64,000 bases of DNA from Pterobdella sp. o SKG-2022 (taxonomy: Eukaryota > Annelida > Clitellata > Hirudinida > Piscicolidae), in contig OZ038320.1 of NCBI GenBank assembly GCA_964035795.1, forward strand, positions 2,784,896 through 2,848,895, written 5' to 3'. Under the pieces are notes generated by a model. It worked only from the letters and a program-made list of their open reading frames with translations. It made no database searches and was not told where the DNA came from. The stretch's first letter is position 1, and each line of letters opens with the position of its first letter. Positions 37,901 through 51,525 of the stretch are shown piece after piece. Position numbers and translations under genes: made by a program.

Positions 37901-40900
37901 AATCAAATATAGACCGTTTATATTTGCAACGTAACAATGGAGGAAGAGGGTTAACTCACTTGGAAAATTTTTATAAATCATCAACAATAGGACTTTTCCA
38001 TTACTTAAGCAATACTGAAGACTGGGTGCTTAAGCTAGTTCATCTCCGTGAAAGTTCAAAAAAACTTCACTCAATAGTTAAAGAAACCAATAAATTCCCT
38101 CGGGAACTTTGCCTCAACCCTGTAGACAATAATGCACTAAAACCGATAGAGTTCTCAAAAAGATTGAAAAAAAATTGCAAAACATGAAAGTATGAAAAAG
38201 CTCGAAATAAGCTGGCAAGAAAAACCTCTGCATGGAAAGTTTGCAACAAGATGTAAAAATGATGATGTTGATACTAAAACAACTCACCAGTGGCTCACCA
38301 GCTCTGGATTGAAAGCAGAGACTGAAGTATCTATATTTGCGGCTCAAGACCAAAGCCTCGTCACCAAGAACTTTCAGGCAAATATAATCCAAAACGCAAC
38401 AGACCCCAAATGTAGGTTCTGTGGTGAGAAAGTAGAAACTATTGACCACCTTATTTCCGGATGCTCTGTTCTCACACCTTGAGAATACAAAAGAAGACAC
38501 GATAGGGTAGGTCAATATCTCCACTGGAGAATCTGTAACCACTTCAAAGTGAGTACAAGAAAAAACTGGTATAAACATCATCCGGAGCCAGTTACTGATG
38601 GTCCAAATTTCACCATACTTTGGGACTTCCTAATCCAGACTGACCGAACAATACAAGCCAACCGACCAGACATTGTCGTAAAGGATTTGCTAGGCAATGT
38701 CTGTTATCTAATTGACATGAGCGTGCCATCAGATAAAAATGTGTCATCCAAAACATTTGAAAAGCTCTCCAAGTATAAAGACTTGGAGATTTAAATTGGC
38801 AAAATGTGGCATCTCAGAGCTAGAACTATCCCAGTTGTAATAGGTGCACTGGGCCTGGTAAAGAAAGGAACCAAAGAATTTCTCGATAAAATACCCGGAA
38901 ATCCTTCTCTTCAAGAAATCCAGAAGATAGTTCTAAGCGGCAGAGCCCATGTCCTCAGAAAAGCCCTATCAATATAACTTCCAATTTCACTCATCTGATG
39001 TCACTGGTAGTAACCTGGTGTTTGATCTTATAACTAGCATTTCAAAAGAAAGAACGATAATAATAATAATAATGATAAGAATATTATTATAATTATTATT
39101 ACTTATGAGGATTTCAAAAATATATCAAAAAGTTTTATGCCAATAAAAAATGTAAATTTTTTCGTGTCTTTCAAATTCCCACTTTGAAGTTTAATTATCC
39201 AAAATTCAGTTATATTCGCATTCAGTTTTTATATACGATAAATTTTAAATGTCAACTCAATACACCAATTTTTCACTCAAACTTATCTGATGTTCTTCTT
39301 CTTAACATTACATCAATAGTGTTCTAAACGCCCACATACCTGAGTTGAGGCGGGCACTTCAACTGCATCCAAAAGATGGATATTTTCTGCGTGAAGAGTT
39401 TCCTCGATGGGGTTTCTATCGAGGAAGACGCTGAAGTCGTTGATGGCTGTGATGTACAGGGCTGCGAGTTATGATGGAGTTTTTTGAATACATTAGTTAC
39501 AGGGTTTATTAGTTAGTATCCAGAAAAGCTTTTTGTGATTTGAACTTGTATATTTTAACTATAGAATTATATTTTTCAAACTTCTGTCGATTTTGGAATA
39601 GTCAAAGAGGGGTTGAGCAGCTGGTATGGCTTCCGTTGTGGTGCTTTGAGTAAATTCCTTTAACTCTTATCAATTTGAATGTTAGTAATTTCAGAAATCA
39701 TTTAATTTTATGTTTTTTAATGACGTGTTCCGTATGTAAATCGGTTAATGTTTGAACGGTTAATAATTAAATCCTCTTTATATATACCAGTTGTGGTGTC
39801 CTCAGTTCCATCAATTTTTGACCCTGAATCAATAATTTTGCTTTGATGATGAATGAAAACAACTAGCAAACATTATATATAATTTTGAAAAAAAAACTTG
39901 AACAATTAATTAAGTTCATTTGTTAGTGTCAAAAGTGTAAAACCATTCTAATTAATATAATCCATGTTATTTTAAAACATATTCATGTCATATATTTAAA
40001 TAGTTCATTTTCAAAAAATTTTTCCCACCTAAATTTGTCGACATTGGTCGCATAAACCACTTTTTCATTTTATTATCTGTTGAAATAATATTTTTGCATT
40101 AAACACTACTAGGCGCTTCTCATTCTGTTAACGATAAACCAGAATTTTTTGCATAAAGAGCATTGCGACTTGATTTGAAGTTTCAAATAATTTTTTTGTA
40201 CGAAAAAGTTTTTATTTCGATCGAAGTTTTTTTGTTTTTCAAAATTTTGTAAATTTATATTGAAATTCATCGAGGTACCCGATTTATTACATTTAACGAT
40301 CCTATTGAAATTTAATGAAAAGTAACTAGTTTTTACTGAAAATATATTTAAAATAACATTTATGATTCTCTAATTAACACAAAATTTCAGATCAGACATG
40401 CCTAGAAAGAAAACCAGAAAAGTTGTGGCAAAGAAGACTGCCCAAAAAAATTCAACAAACCAAGATTCCGGATCTGAATTTAAAGAATTCATTACAACTT
40501 CTGAGTATAATGATAAAACTGACGTATCAGAAAATGTGAGTGAAGGCGAAATTAATGAAACGTCCAGTAGCATTGATATATCTATAGAAACTAATGAAGC
40601 TAATCACAGAAATGAAGAAAAAGATGGCGGCGCTTCAAATGAGAATGAGTTACACCAAGATGACAATGAAAATAATAAAGAAACTGTAGAAAACTCAAAA
40701 TATAAAGATAAAAAATTTGAAGTTGATGATATAAAATTAAATAAAACCACTTTCAGTCAAAATGAAGGTGATTCTAAATGCAATATTAAAATAATCAAAA
40801 AAGATACAGATGAGAAATTAGCTGAAGAAATAACTAAAACAGAAAGCTCAGAGCATGTTCCAATAGAAGATGAATCTTCTACAAACAAATATATTTTGTT

Positions 40901-43900
40901 ACACAGTGAAGAGGACACGGGTGAAACAAAAGCACCTCATCATGAGATTGATACTGCAGTGCAAGAAGATTTACTGAACTCACCAGACAAAAATGATTCT
41001 TCCCAAAAATCTTCAATCATTGATGAACAACCCTCAGACACCATAGAAATTGGAGATGGAGAAAACAAAGGGTTTTTGATGGTTACCTGGAAAAATAAAA
41101 CTGTCAAAGTTCCATGCTTGACAGAAAGTCAAAAAGACATCAAGTATTATTCACGGCAGTTGAATATAATAGCATATCCCATTGTAGTCTCAGATTTGTT
41201 TGATAGTGAGCTTTCACAAGCTCTTTCAAATGCTAGTGAAGTGTCAATGAAGGTAGAAAAGGGTGTGGGTGATACAATTGGAATGGGGTATTTGCGGCTG
41301 AAGTTCAAAATCCATCCACATGTTGAACAGGCAACTCTGGCTCTCAAGAACCTACCTCCACTTCCTGAAATCATAAATGCATATGATGAAGATGCTTCCA
41401 AAGAAGAGGCAGGGAGGGAGAGTTTTGATGAAGTTAAAACTGAAAAGCAGGAAAGTGTTTGTGAAGATGAATCTAAATTTAAAGAAGGGGTGGAAGAAAA
41501 CAATCTTAAAGAACCAAATGATGAACCGAAAATTGAAATTGAAAATGATGCAGGCACTGAAATAGTGGAAAAGGAATCTACTAAGCCTGGTAATGACTCG
41601 GAACAAACTGAAGCAACAAATCGAGTTGATGCTGAACCACTTGATAAGGAAAAACAACTGAAGAATGATGATGAAAAAAAGGAAGAAAACAAACATGAGG
41701 TTAGGCTGAATGAGGAGGAGAAAGAAGAGGCTAAAAGAGAAAGTATTGAACAAGAAAACAAAGGGGTAAAGAATGGTAAAAGAGTGATAAATATCAGAAG
41801 ATTTCTTGATTATGATGATGAAAATGACACTATGAATACTGTCAAAAGATCGATGCACTTTTATAAGTTCTCATTTCACAAAGTGCTTCTTGTCTCAAAT
41901 CTTGTCCCAGAAGTTTCTGAGCAAGATATAGCAGAAGAGTTTGAGGGGTGTGAGAGGGTGATTATTCCACTGGACAACAAACAGCCGAGAGGGTATGCTT
42001 ATGTAGATTTTGTAAGACTGGATACAGCTAAGAAGTCTTTAGAAAAGTTTAAAAGTTCATCAATCAAGGCTTCTGAATGGTTTGTCTTGCCAGCCATCTC
42101 TGAGAGCAGTGATTATTTCGGCTTGCTGAGTGAGAAGGAAAGACAAACACAACTGGCTGATATAAAATCACTTGAAGGGGTGTTCCAGGGTGAGGAGGAT
42201 GAAGATAACAAAAAAAGCATTGAAAAAAAGATCATAAGATTCAAAAAAAGGTTGATGGTGGACAATATAAAGAGGCAGAAGCTAGGTCTGTATGTATCAT
42301 CTAATGAAATTTTTGAGTCAGTGTTGGATGATTTAAAGTTATCAGAGGAAACAGGGACCAGGTACCGAGGTCCTTCAAGGAGGGATGCCAGGGAAAACAT
42401 TACAGGAAGGCTTAACAAATTCTACAGGAGACCTGAACCTCCTATGGAGAGGGATTACTCTGAGGATCATTATTATAGAGGTCCCCATGAGATGAGAAGC
42501 ACTTATTACAGAGGTGAGAGAAGTTACTACCCTCAAGGCAGAAGGAATTATGATTCAGTAGCACCCTTAATGACTACCCCCACGTATCCTTATTCTTCAA
42601 GGAGCTCATCCAGGTATCAATATTCATCAAGTGCCCAGCCCAGAGGAGGCTACTCCAAAAGCAGCTACACATCGAGCTCCTACAAACCTTCCTACTCCAA
42701 GCCCACTTATCATCGCTCTGAGCCAGATCACAGGTATGAATCTAACAAGACACCGAGTTACAAGTACTCAGAAGCAGGTGTAAGCAAGGATCCACATTTG
42801 ATGGGACAGCTCAAAGATCTCATAGAATCCCTACCCAGCGATAAAATTAAGGAAATCAATGACTTAGTGAAAGAGGATGATGCTTATAGCAGGGATTACA
42901 AGTCTAGTTCACATAAAAAAGATTATCAAAGTAGAAGAGTAGATTACTCCTCTCAAGATTTCGAAAACAGAAGATCTGGCACGACTGATAGGTACAAGGA
43001 AATGAAAAGAAGAAAACGGGATTATGATGTGGATGACCTCTTTGATAACAGAGCCACCTCTGGCGTCGAGAGATACAAGAAACGAAAACATGATGATTAT
43101 GACTCTTTTATTTATTAGGACCATTAAAATAAAATCTAGAATATTTATTATAATTTTTATGTTGGTCTAATTTTGTTGACAATTTTCGAAGGAATTTGTA
43201 TGCTAATGTCTCATTTGTTAATGGATATTATAGAAATAAGGTATTTAAATGTTTATTTCTTTAAAAGTTGGAATTAAATTATGAGAAAAATTTATCAACG
43301 TCTGAATTTCGAACGGTTTCTACTTAGATAAATTTGCACTTACGATCAAAATAATCTGCCAAAGAAATAGATTTTAGAAGTAGCGGAGAAAATATATGTG
43401 AACAAAATTCTAAGTAATCAGTCAGAACATACTAAATTCATCGCTCAAAAGCTTTTTTTTCTTGAACTCCATCTTTCCTCCTGAATCTTCTTCAGTCACA
43501 TCTGGAAAGTTCAATCACTACAAATAGTACAAGTTTCTTTAAACACGTGAATCAGTCGTAAAAACTCGAATTCGGTAGAGCAGTAAGTTTCACAGGGCTA
43601 CTTCTTGTTTACTTCAATATGCAAAGTAATATAAAAAAAGCTTACTTCTTTTGTATCTGCTTTCAATAGTTTTTTGCATGACTTTAAAATCCTTCAGGCC
43701 TTCTTTATGACTTGTTTTGTTTTCTTTATTTGCAGTTGGATGGTAAGATTTCGGATTCTTTGCTCGCGTGAAGTTCGAGGCTTTGTTCAGATGTGTCTTT
43801 ATTTTTCTTGAAGCTTTTGGGTTGTTTTCCATTATGACTTTTTCTTCTGTAATATAATTATATAATTGTCTACAATTATCAAAAAATGTATCTATTGCAT

Positions 43901-44833
43901 GAGTAAATTAATACATTTTCAAAAGTTAGTCCAATATCAGTATAAATTAAGTTAATCTTACCAAAGCTTTTTTAATCATAGACATTGTCTAAAAGAATAT
44001 CAAAAAAACTTGTTTTTTTACCAAAGGTTTAAACTTATAAACCCCATACAAAATGGTCGGCTTATCAACGATTTAAAAACCAAAAAATGAAATTTAAGTC
44101 CTAAGTTTCACTACCGCTAACCGAGAAACATGAGACAGTAGCCTGTAGAGTCAATGAAAGTAAAGCTTCCAATCCACGTAGCATTACTCGTCATCAGCCT
44201 GACAGGACCAAGCCAGGGGTTCATGGGAGATTCGAAGTTTGAATTCTGAGCATATACAAAAGAAGCGGGCCAATCTTTTGGCTTTACATAATTGGGCTTG
44301 TACCAATTTTTCTTTTCATCTTCTTCTAATACATCCTTACACCTCCATTTATCGTTGTTTATAGTATCGAAAATTCCAGACTGTGATTGGACAATAAGAC
44401 CATGAGATATTGATGGTTCTTCAGTGGTAGTTATTTCAACTGCAATCAGTCTATTATCACTTCGTATCTCTACTCTGTCAGGGTAGGACCACACATCAGC
44501 ATATAACAAGCCCTCCACCTCTACACCATCGATCCAAAGTCTATAACTGTCTTTTGCTGAGATAAACATAGCTGTAATCAGATGGAAAGTTTAATTGGAA
44601 ACTAGATATAATTGCTTCTTTAAAAAATTGAGCATTTTTTCAATTTATTCAATAAAGTTAATGATTGATAAATTATGAAAACAATCCAATATAAGATACA
44701 CTTAAATAAATATCTTGTGGATTTATTGAGGGTTAAAACTTCTACATAATAAATTTTAATATCAATAACTTTTGTAAGTGTGAATAGAGACAGTAACTTG
44801 AAAACATAAGATCCAAATCACAATACATTTCAT
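29798..44833 (-). CDS. Secreted protein with three repeated galactose-binding-like modules
   Basis: No named family recognised. Twelve exons: 44833-44770, 44571-44122, 43846-43646, 43501-43433, 39461-39340, 33893-33810, 33490-33398, 32750-32552, 32244-31897, 31670-31380, 31142-30051, 29943-29798; 1052 residues in continuous phase. Exon 1 encodes a signal peptide (MKCIVIWILCFQVTVSIHT). Three modules of the form Y/F-I-(S/T)-A...F-V-IDG, hydrophobic AVE strand, (K/R)WRC or RWHC, YDDSTW, then A-x-WI and (Y/F)C. They start at MFISAKDSYRLWIDGVEVEG, LYITAINDFSVFLD and FYITAHQDFSVFIDG, each entered at phase 1. Modules are joined by Lys/Asn-rich linkers. The third is split by an insertion of roughly 200 residues with a long Asp/Glu-rich run and KKKKKKNKYCKGKMKK. 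This resembles the extracellular beta-sandwich modules ending AxWIW; carbohydrate binding is a guess. Confidence 0.75.
34690..39060 (+). mobile_element. Decayed non-LTR retrotransposon with restriction-like endonuclease (R2/R4-like)
   Basis: It lies inside an intron of the modular secreted gene, opposite strand. Readable pieces in order: N-terminal region with KWKREEYVEVIYCYYYALEK (about 35200-35270) and DKLNANKLANQRRYI; pre-RT segment 35978-36370; RT 36484-37816 with WKSPGIDQVPNFW, KNYRPITCLSTTYRLL, IDYKKAFDS and FYMDD; a zinc-knuckle-like CRFCGEKVETIDHLISGC (about 38410-38470); and a restriction-like endonuclease with RPDIVVKD...IDMSVPSDKN...KLSKYKDLEIEI. It ends near 38976, followed by a short UTR and an (ATA)n-like tail. 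It is broken: in-frame stops at 37120, 37162, 38480 and 38792 and frame changes near 37400 and 37815. Domain order fits the R2/R4 superclass. The 5' limit is uncertain. Confidence 0.85.
40398..43118 (+). CDS. Large intronless RRM protein (nuclear, acidic, Ser/Tyr/Arg-rich tail)
   Basis: 906-residue single-exon frame. N-terminus is basic (MPRKKTRKVVAKKTAQK), then a long acidic, Glu/Asp/Asn-rich, probably disordered region broken by a more hydrophobic segment (about 225-320) containing FLMVTWKNKTVKVPCL. One RNA-recognition motif lies at about 494-570, with RNP2-like VLLVSNL and RNP1-like RGYAYVDF. Next comes a charged helical part, then a Ser/Tyr/Arg/Gly-rich tail from about 680 (YSSRSSSRYQYSSSAQPRGG), ending with KR-rich nuclear-localisation-like clusters. 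Composition suggests a nuclear RNA-binding protein of nucleolin or SAFB style; no orthologue assigned. A splice-acceptor-like TTTCAG lies just before the ATG, so a 5' UTR intron is likely. AATAAA follows the stop within about 20 bases. It is nested in, and antisense to, an intron of the modular secreted gene. Confidence 0.85.
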   Translation: MPRKKTRKVVAKKTAQKNSTNQDSGSEFKEFITTSEYNDKTDVSENVSEGEINETSSSIDISIETNEANHRNEEKDGGASNENELHQDDNENNKETVENSKYKDKKFEVDDIKLNKTTFSQNEGDSKCNIKIIKKDTDEKLAEEITKTESSEHVPIEDESSTNKYILLHSEEDTGETKAPHHEIDTAVQEDLLNSPDKNDSSQKSSIIDEQPSDTIEIGDGENKGFLMVTWKNKTVKVPCLTESQKDIKYYSRQLNIIAYPIVVSDLFDSELSQALSNASEVSMKVEKGVGDTIGMGYLRLKFKIHPHVEQATLALKNLPPLPEIINAYDEDASKEEAGRESFDEVKTEKQESVCEDESKFKEGVEENNLKEPNDEPKIEIENDAGTEIVEKESTKPGNDSEQTEATNRVDAEPLDKEKQLKNDDEKKEENKHEVRLNEEEKEEAKRESIEQENKGVKNGKRVINIRRFLDYDDENDTMNTVKRSMHFYKFSFHKVLLVSNLVPEVSEQDIAEEFEGCERVIIPLDNKQPRGYAYVDFVRLDTAKKSLEKFKSSSIKASEWFVLPAISESSDYFGLLSEKERQTQLADIKSLEGVFQGEEDEDNKKSIEKKIIRFKKRLMVDNIKRQKLGLYVSSNEIFESVLDDLKLSEETGTRYRGPSRRDARENITGRLNKFYRRPEPPMERDYSEDHYYRGPHEMRSTYYRGERSYYPQGRRNYDSVAPLMTTPTYPYSSRSSSRYQYSSSAQPRGGYSKSSYTSSSYKPSYSKPTYHRSEPDHRYESNKTPSYKYSEAGVSKDPHLMGQLKDLIESLPSDKIKEINDLVKEDDAYSRDYKSSSHKKDYQSRRVDYSSQDFENRRSGTTDRYKEMKRRKRDYDVDDLFDNRATSGVERYKKRKHDDYDSFIY

Positions 44834-44962
44834 GCTGACTTTTTCAGTGTTTTCGAAGTTAATTTATAGTTTGTAGCTCTGGTTACCAAAACAAAGAATA
44901 TAATACTCATTAATAAATTAAAAACATAGTTGAAACTGTCATTTTATAAATTAAATTTCAGT

Positions 44963-47793
44963 TCACCGACAAAAATGTTCTTTTAGAATCATTTCACACT
45001 TTTCGCATATGACTTTACAACAGTAGACAAACTTACAATTACATCTTTCAATAACTTTTCGAGTTTCACTTTTATACCCTCTTCCACAACACATCTCGTC
45101 ACAGCCATTTTCTCCGAAACTGTTTGGATCGCACTTTCTACCCCTTGTTCCCACACTGTCGATTCTAAATAAGTCAAAAAATATTAAAAATTTTTTCTTA
45201 TCATAATATGCAACAAAAAACATCGAATAAGAATTTTTAATACATTTATATAGTAATTACTATATAACCATATATACCATTTGATTTTTCCCTAACTTTT
45301 TATGATAAGGCTAAACTTATCGAAAATTATCTTTTGATTCTCAATAAATGTATTCAAAATTCCTCTTATTTGATTTTTTTATTGTTGCAAAAACTTAAAT
45401 CAAATCAATTCCGAGTATAATTTTACTGGCATTAACTAGAGAAGTTTTTAGACCAATACAATCTTATCAAGATCTATAATGCATACCTAACGATAATATT
45501 AATTGGTAGTGGTAATTCTCACTTTGTATTATAGCGACAAAACTTTGGAGAAGTCCTCATGTAGACAAGGGAATTTGTTTTTGCTTTCAACACCTGGAGA
45601 AATTAGCAGAGACGTTAAAGTGTAACTTAAACCTTGTATGAAATTCCGTCATCCAATCGCAACATAATAAAAATTCTCATAAAAATTAGCTAACACTCAA
45701 TAGATCTAGATTCTTTTTCTCACTGGTCCTCATGAATCTATAGAGACTAGTGTGTTTCAGTTTAAAACTCTGGTAGTGTCTCCTTATTCTCCTTTGGCTC
45801 ATTTCGCTCTTGTTCTCAGCTTTAAGGTGAAAGATTGTGGGTTTGGTATGTGATTCAGTCGTGTCCTTTATTTCTGCTAGCGTTTCTACCACGTTGTTTT
45901 CTGAGGTTTTGTTGGTGAAGTGTTGTTCTTCAGCTATTTTCTTTCTGTTTCTTCTTCTCTTCCTGTATCTTTTTATCATTTTAGTTTCAGCATCACTTGA
46001 CACAATATTTTTAATTATTTTCCTTCTTCTCTTTTTCAACAATTCACCATACCACCTATTCAACTCATCATTAGAAACTAGGTCATTAATCCTTTCCGAC
46101 CAATCATACATCCCCATGAGAACTCGACCTACAACAGTGATGTCTGCAGTTTCTTTCCAGCAAGTTCTAACCTCACAACTGCCTGAAACACCGTGACATC
46201 TGCATCTTGTCTTCATCGTCATCTTCACTACCTGATGAGTGTTATTTTTTAGTGAAGTTCAAGAATTGGGTGGCGTTTATAAAATTTATTTTTTTTATTA
46301 AACTTTATCCAATAGATATAAATTTTTTATTGTAAAAGCTTATGTAATTTACTTAAATTTAAGCTCATTTATAACTTATTAATTAGTTTTATTTTAAAAA
46401 TTTCATATTTATTCTTTATTATTTAATGTTTATTAAAAAAATGTACCTCTCTGCCAACATCTCTGTTGTGAGAGACCATCAACATCATCTTCAACCACTT
46501 GTTCCTCGTCATATTTAACCTCCTCAACTTTGTGTGTCGTTTGTGGACTTTATTCTGGTTTTTTATATTTTCTTTCTTTTTTTGAATATTGTTTAAAAGG
46601 TCATTCAATCGTGGGTAGCTTCTATCGAATCTTCTGGAGAAGGTCATGGCGAAATCCACGTCTTCAGAGCACCCTCCCCATATGAGATTACTTTTTGAGT
46701 ATTTTTGACTTAGAAAATTAGATTTCAAATAGCTTGTGGAAGTTTGATCTTGAACTCGATTACTTTGCCGTTTGGTATACGTGGCAAAACGCTTTGGATA
46801 TTCAAAGCCATTAGGGTTTCTTATATTTTTAAGTTCAAGATTTTCAATCTTCATGACATCCTTAGGATCTGGTTTACCACCCATTTCGCCACATCTGCAC
46901 CCCCAAACAGTCCCCTTGGCACATTCTTTAGCCATTACGTATGTTATTGTTGCTGAGCTCAGAGCTTGCAATAGGGCTGTTTCTTTGGTCACTGTGGGTG
47001 GAATATGAGCTTGATTTTATTAAAAAATAAGAAATGCAACAGTACAGCGTATAAATCTCAATACAAATTAATTGAACTCACTGGAATTTTGACTCCAGCC
47101 ATAAAGACCGTGCTTCGACTCTGGCACCAAGTGACACTGCCATCTGTGTTCTTTAAACATCATCGAACAAGTGTTTTGTAGTAGCCTACCAGCAGCTATA
47201 ACAGCTTCGAGAGCTCCCTTGTGTTGGGCACATAGTAGTCTACGTTGTTGAAAAGAAATGGTTGGATGTATGGGGCTTAGTGATGAAGATCTGAGTTTTT
47301 GGCAGTCATATGGACAATGGGGTGTGGTGGTGTTGGAGCAGGTGGTGACAATGTTGGAGTGGTAAGTTGGGGTAGAACCTAGATTTTCTATCGTCTGTAG
47401 AATAGAGGACCTGTAGTAAATAATATGAATAGCATCACTGATAGATATTATTCATAAGATCAATATGCCAGTAAGACTTAATGGGATTTGTATTAAATCG
47501 AAGTCTTATATTTCGTCTTACTTTAAAAATTTTCAAACACCTATTTAAAAACTAGAGCTTTTGAAAAATAATTGTTTTTATAAAATTTCTAGCTTAAGCT
47601 ATATGCTAAAATAACTATTTAGATAAATAAAATTTTTTGATATTACTTTTAGATCAAACATAGAAATTTCTGAAGTTTCGAAATTGTTAGCATAAATCTT
47701 CAAAACTCACATCCAATGAAACTCGCTTAGAAAAGATGTCCCAGAACAGAAAAAATTTACAATCATCAAAAAGGATATCAATTTTAACTCCAT
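44963..47793 (-). CDS. Wnt-family secreted ligand, complete, with long basic insertions
   Basis: Secreted lipid-modified morphogen acting through Frizzled. Six exons: 47793-47711, 47410-47082, 46991-46447, 46231-45697, 45583-45523, 45164-44963; 1755 bases, 584 residues. Signal peptide MELKLISFLMIVNFFC. Wnt landmarks in order: RRLLCAQHKGALEAV, HRWQC, TKETALLQALSSATITYVMA, CRCGEMGG, WGGCSEDVDFAMTFSRRF, the hallmark CRCHGVSGSCEVRTCWK whose Ser is the palmitoleoylation site, LVYMRTSPKFC, then SVGTRGRKCDP and GCDEMCCGRGY and the Cys-rich end CNCKFVYCC. Most Wnts have 350-400 residues. The excess lies in Lys/Arg/Asn-rich insertions between FSRRF and SHNRDVGRE and after GRVLMGMYDWSE, where the usual NLHNNEAGR is reduced to VSHNRDVGRE. 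Subfamily not assignable by eye. The W4/W5 splice choice is the least certain border. Confidence 0.93.
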
Positions 47794-50657
<2,864 letters not shown>

Positions 50658-50699
50658 GAAAGAGTACAGAGATTGAGTGATAGTGCTAGGCTAATGGAA

Positions 50700-51000
50700 A
50701 TAATGGAAAGTTATCATGTGGATAGATGGGTCTTGAGACATCAAATTTAATTGGCTTGTTTATGGGGGGCAGTGACCAGGCTGGGGATACTAATGAGAAT
50801 GGTAACACTTGTAATAGTATTAGTAACTATCATGATTCTATTAATAGTACTACATGTAAAAATAATAATAATAATCCTAATAATACCAAAAAGGATGATA
50901 ATCATGGTACGAGTGGTAAGAATAGTACTATTGAGCTTAGATTAAAAATGATCATGGTGAAGTTAACGGTAGGAATATTAATAACTTAAATGATACTTAT
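50700..51000 (+). mobile_element. Remnant of the 5' part of the R2/R4-like LINE
   Basis: Reads LETSNLIGLF and SDQAGDTNENGN, followed by an Asn/Ser-rich stretch. The same start (LETSNIIG near 34720) and the phrase SDQAES (near 35060) occur in the 5' region of the LINE at 34690-39060. Short and degenerate. Confidence 0.45.
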
Positions 51001-51104
51001 AAACAAACAAAATTGTATTGTTATGACTGAAAGTGGAATTAGTTATAATATTTGAAATAATAGTTGCTAATGGTGATGAAAACGCTATTATGGTTACTTT
51101 ACAT

Positions 51105-51525
51105 TTTTAATTTAATGAAGTTTTTGACACGGTTGACCATCAAATACTTATCTCTCGCTTGCAGCATGATTTCAAAGTTGTAGATTCAGCTCTTCTTTGG
51201 CTAGGTTAATACCTCACAAACCGTTCTCAATTCACCAAAGTGGGTAAAACTTCTTGACCCATTCTGCCTCTTTCAGCTGGTGTTCCACAAGGGTCTGTCC
51301 TTGGTCTTCTACTCTTCGTTATCTACACTTCCTCTTCAGCCAAAATTTTTCAAAAACATCACATCACTTTTTATCAACATGCAGATGACATCATTCTGAC
51401 ATCTGAATTTTCTTACGACAACCCTCAACTAGCCGTTGAAGAAATATCTAAATGCGTTTCCTCTGTACATACCTGGTTCTCACAAAATCTCCTCAAACAC
51501 AAAATCGACAAAACGAATAAAATTG
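51105..51525 (+). mobile_element. CR1/L2/Jockey-like reverse transcriptase fragment
   Basis: Plus-strand translation gives FDTVDHQIL-type text (VFDTVDHQILISRLQHDF), YLTNRSQFTKVGKTS, PLSAGVPQGSVLGLLLFVIY, HADDIILTSEF and VSSVHTWFSQNLLKHKI. These are RT blocks 3 to 5, including the YADD-type box read as HADD. In-frame stops interrupt it. No endonuclease or UTR recognised; it is a dead fragment from a different clade than the 34690-39060 element. Confidence 0.85.

Noticed and set aside
41147..41858. Minus-strand frames of 204 and 168 codons
   Set aside because: Antisense shadows of the RRM gene; Ser/Phe-rich from reverse reading of Glu/Lys codons.
45837..46196. Plus-strand hydrophobic 119-codon frame
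   Set aside because: Antisense to the Lys/Arg-rich Wnt insertion; hydrophobicity is an artefact of reverse-strand reading.
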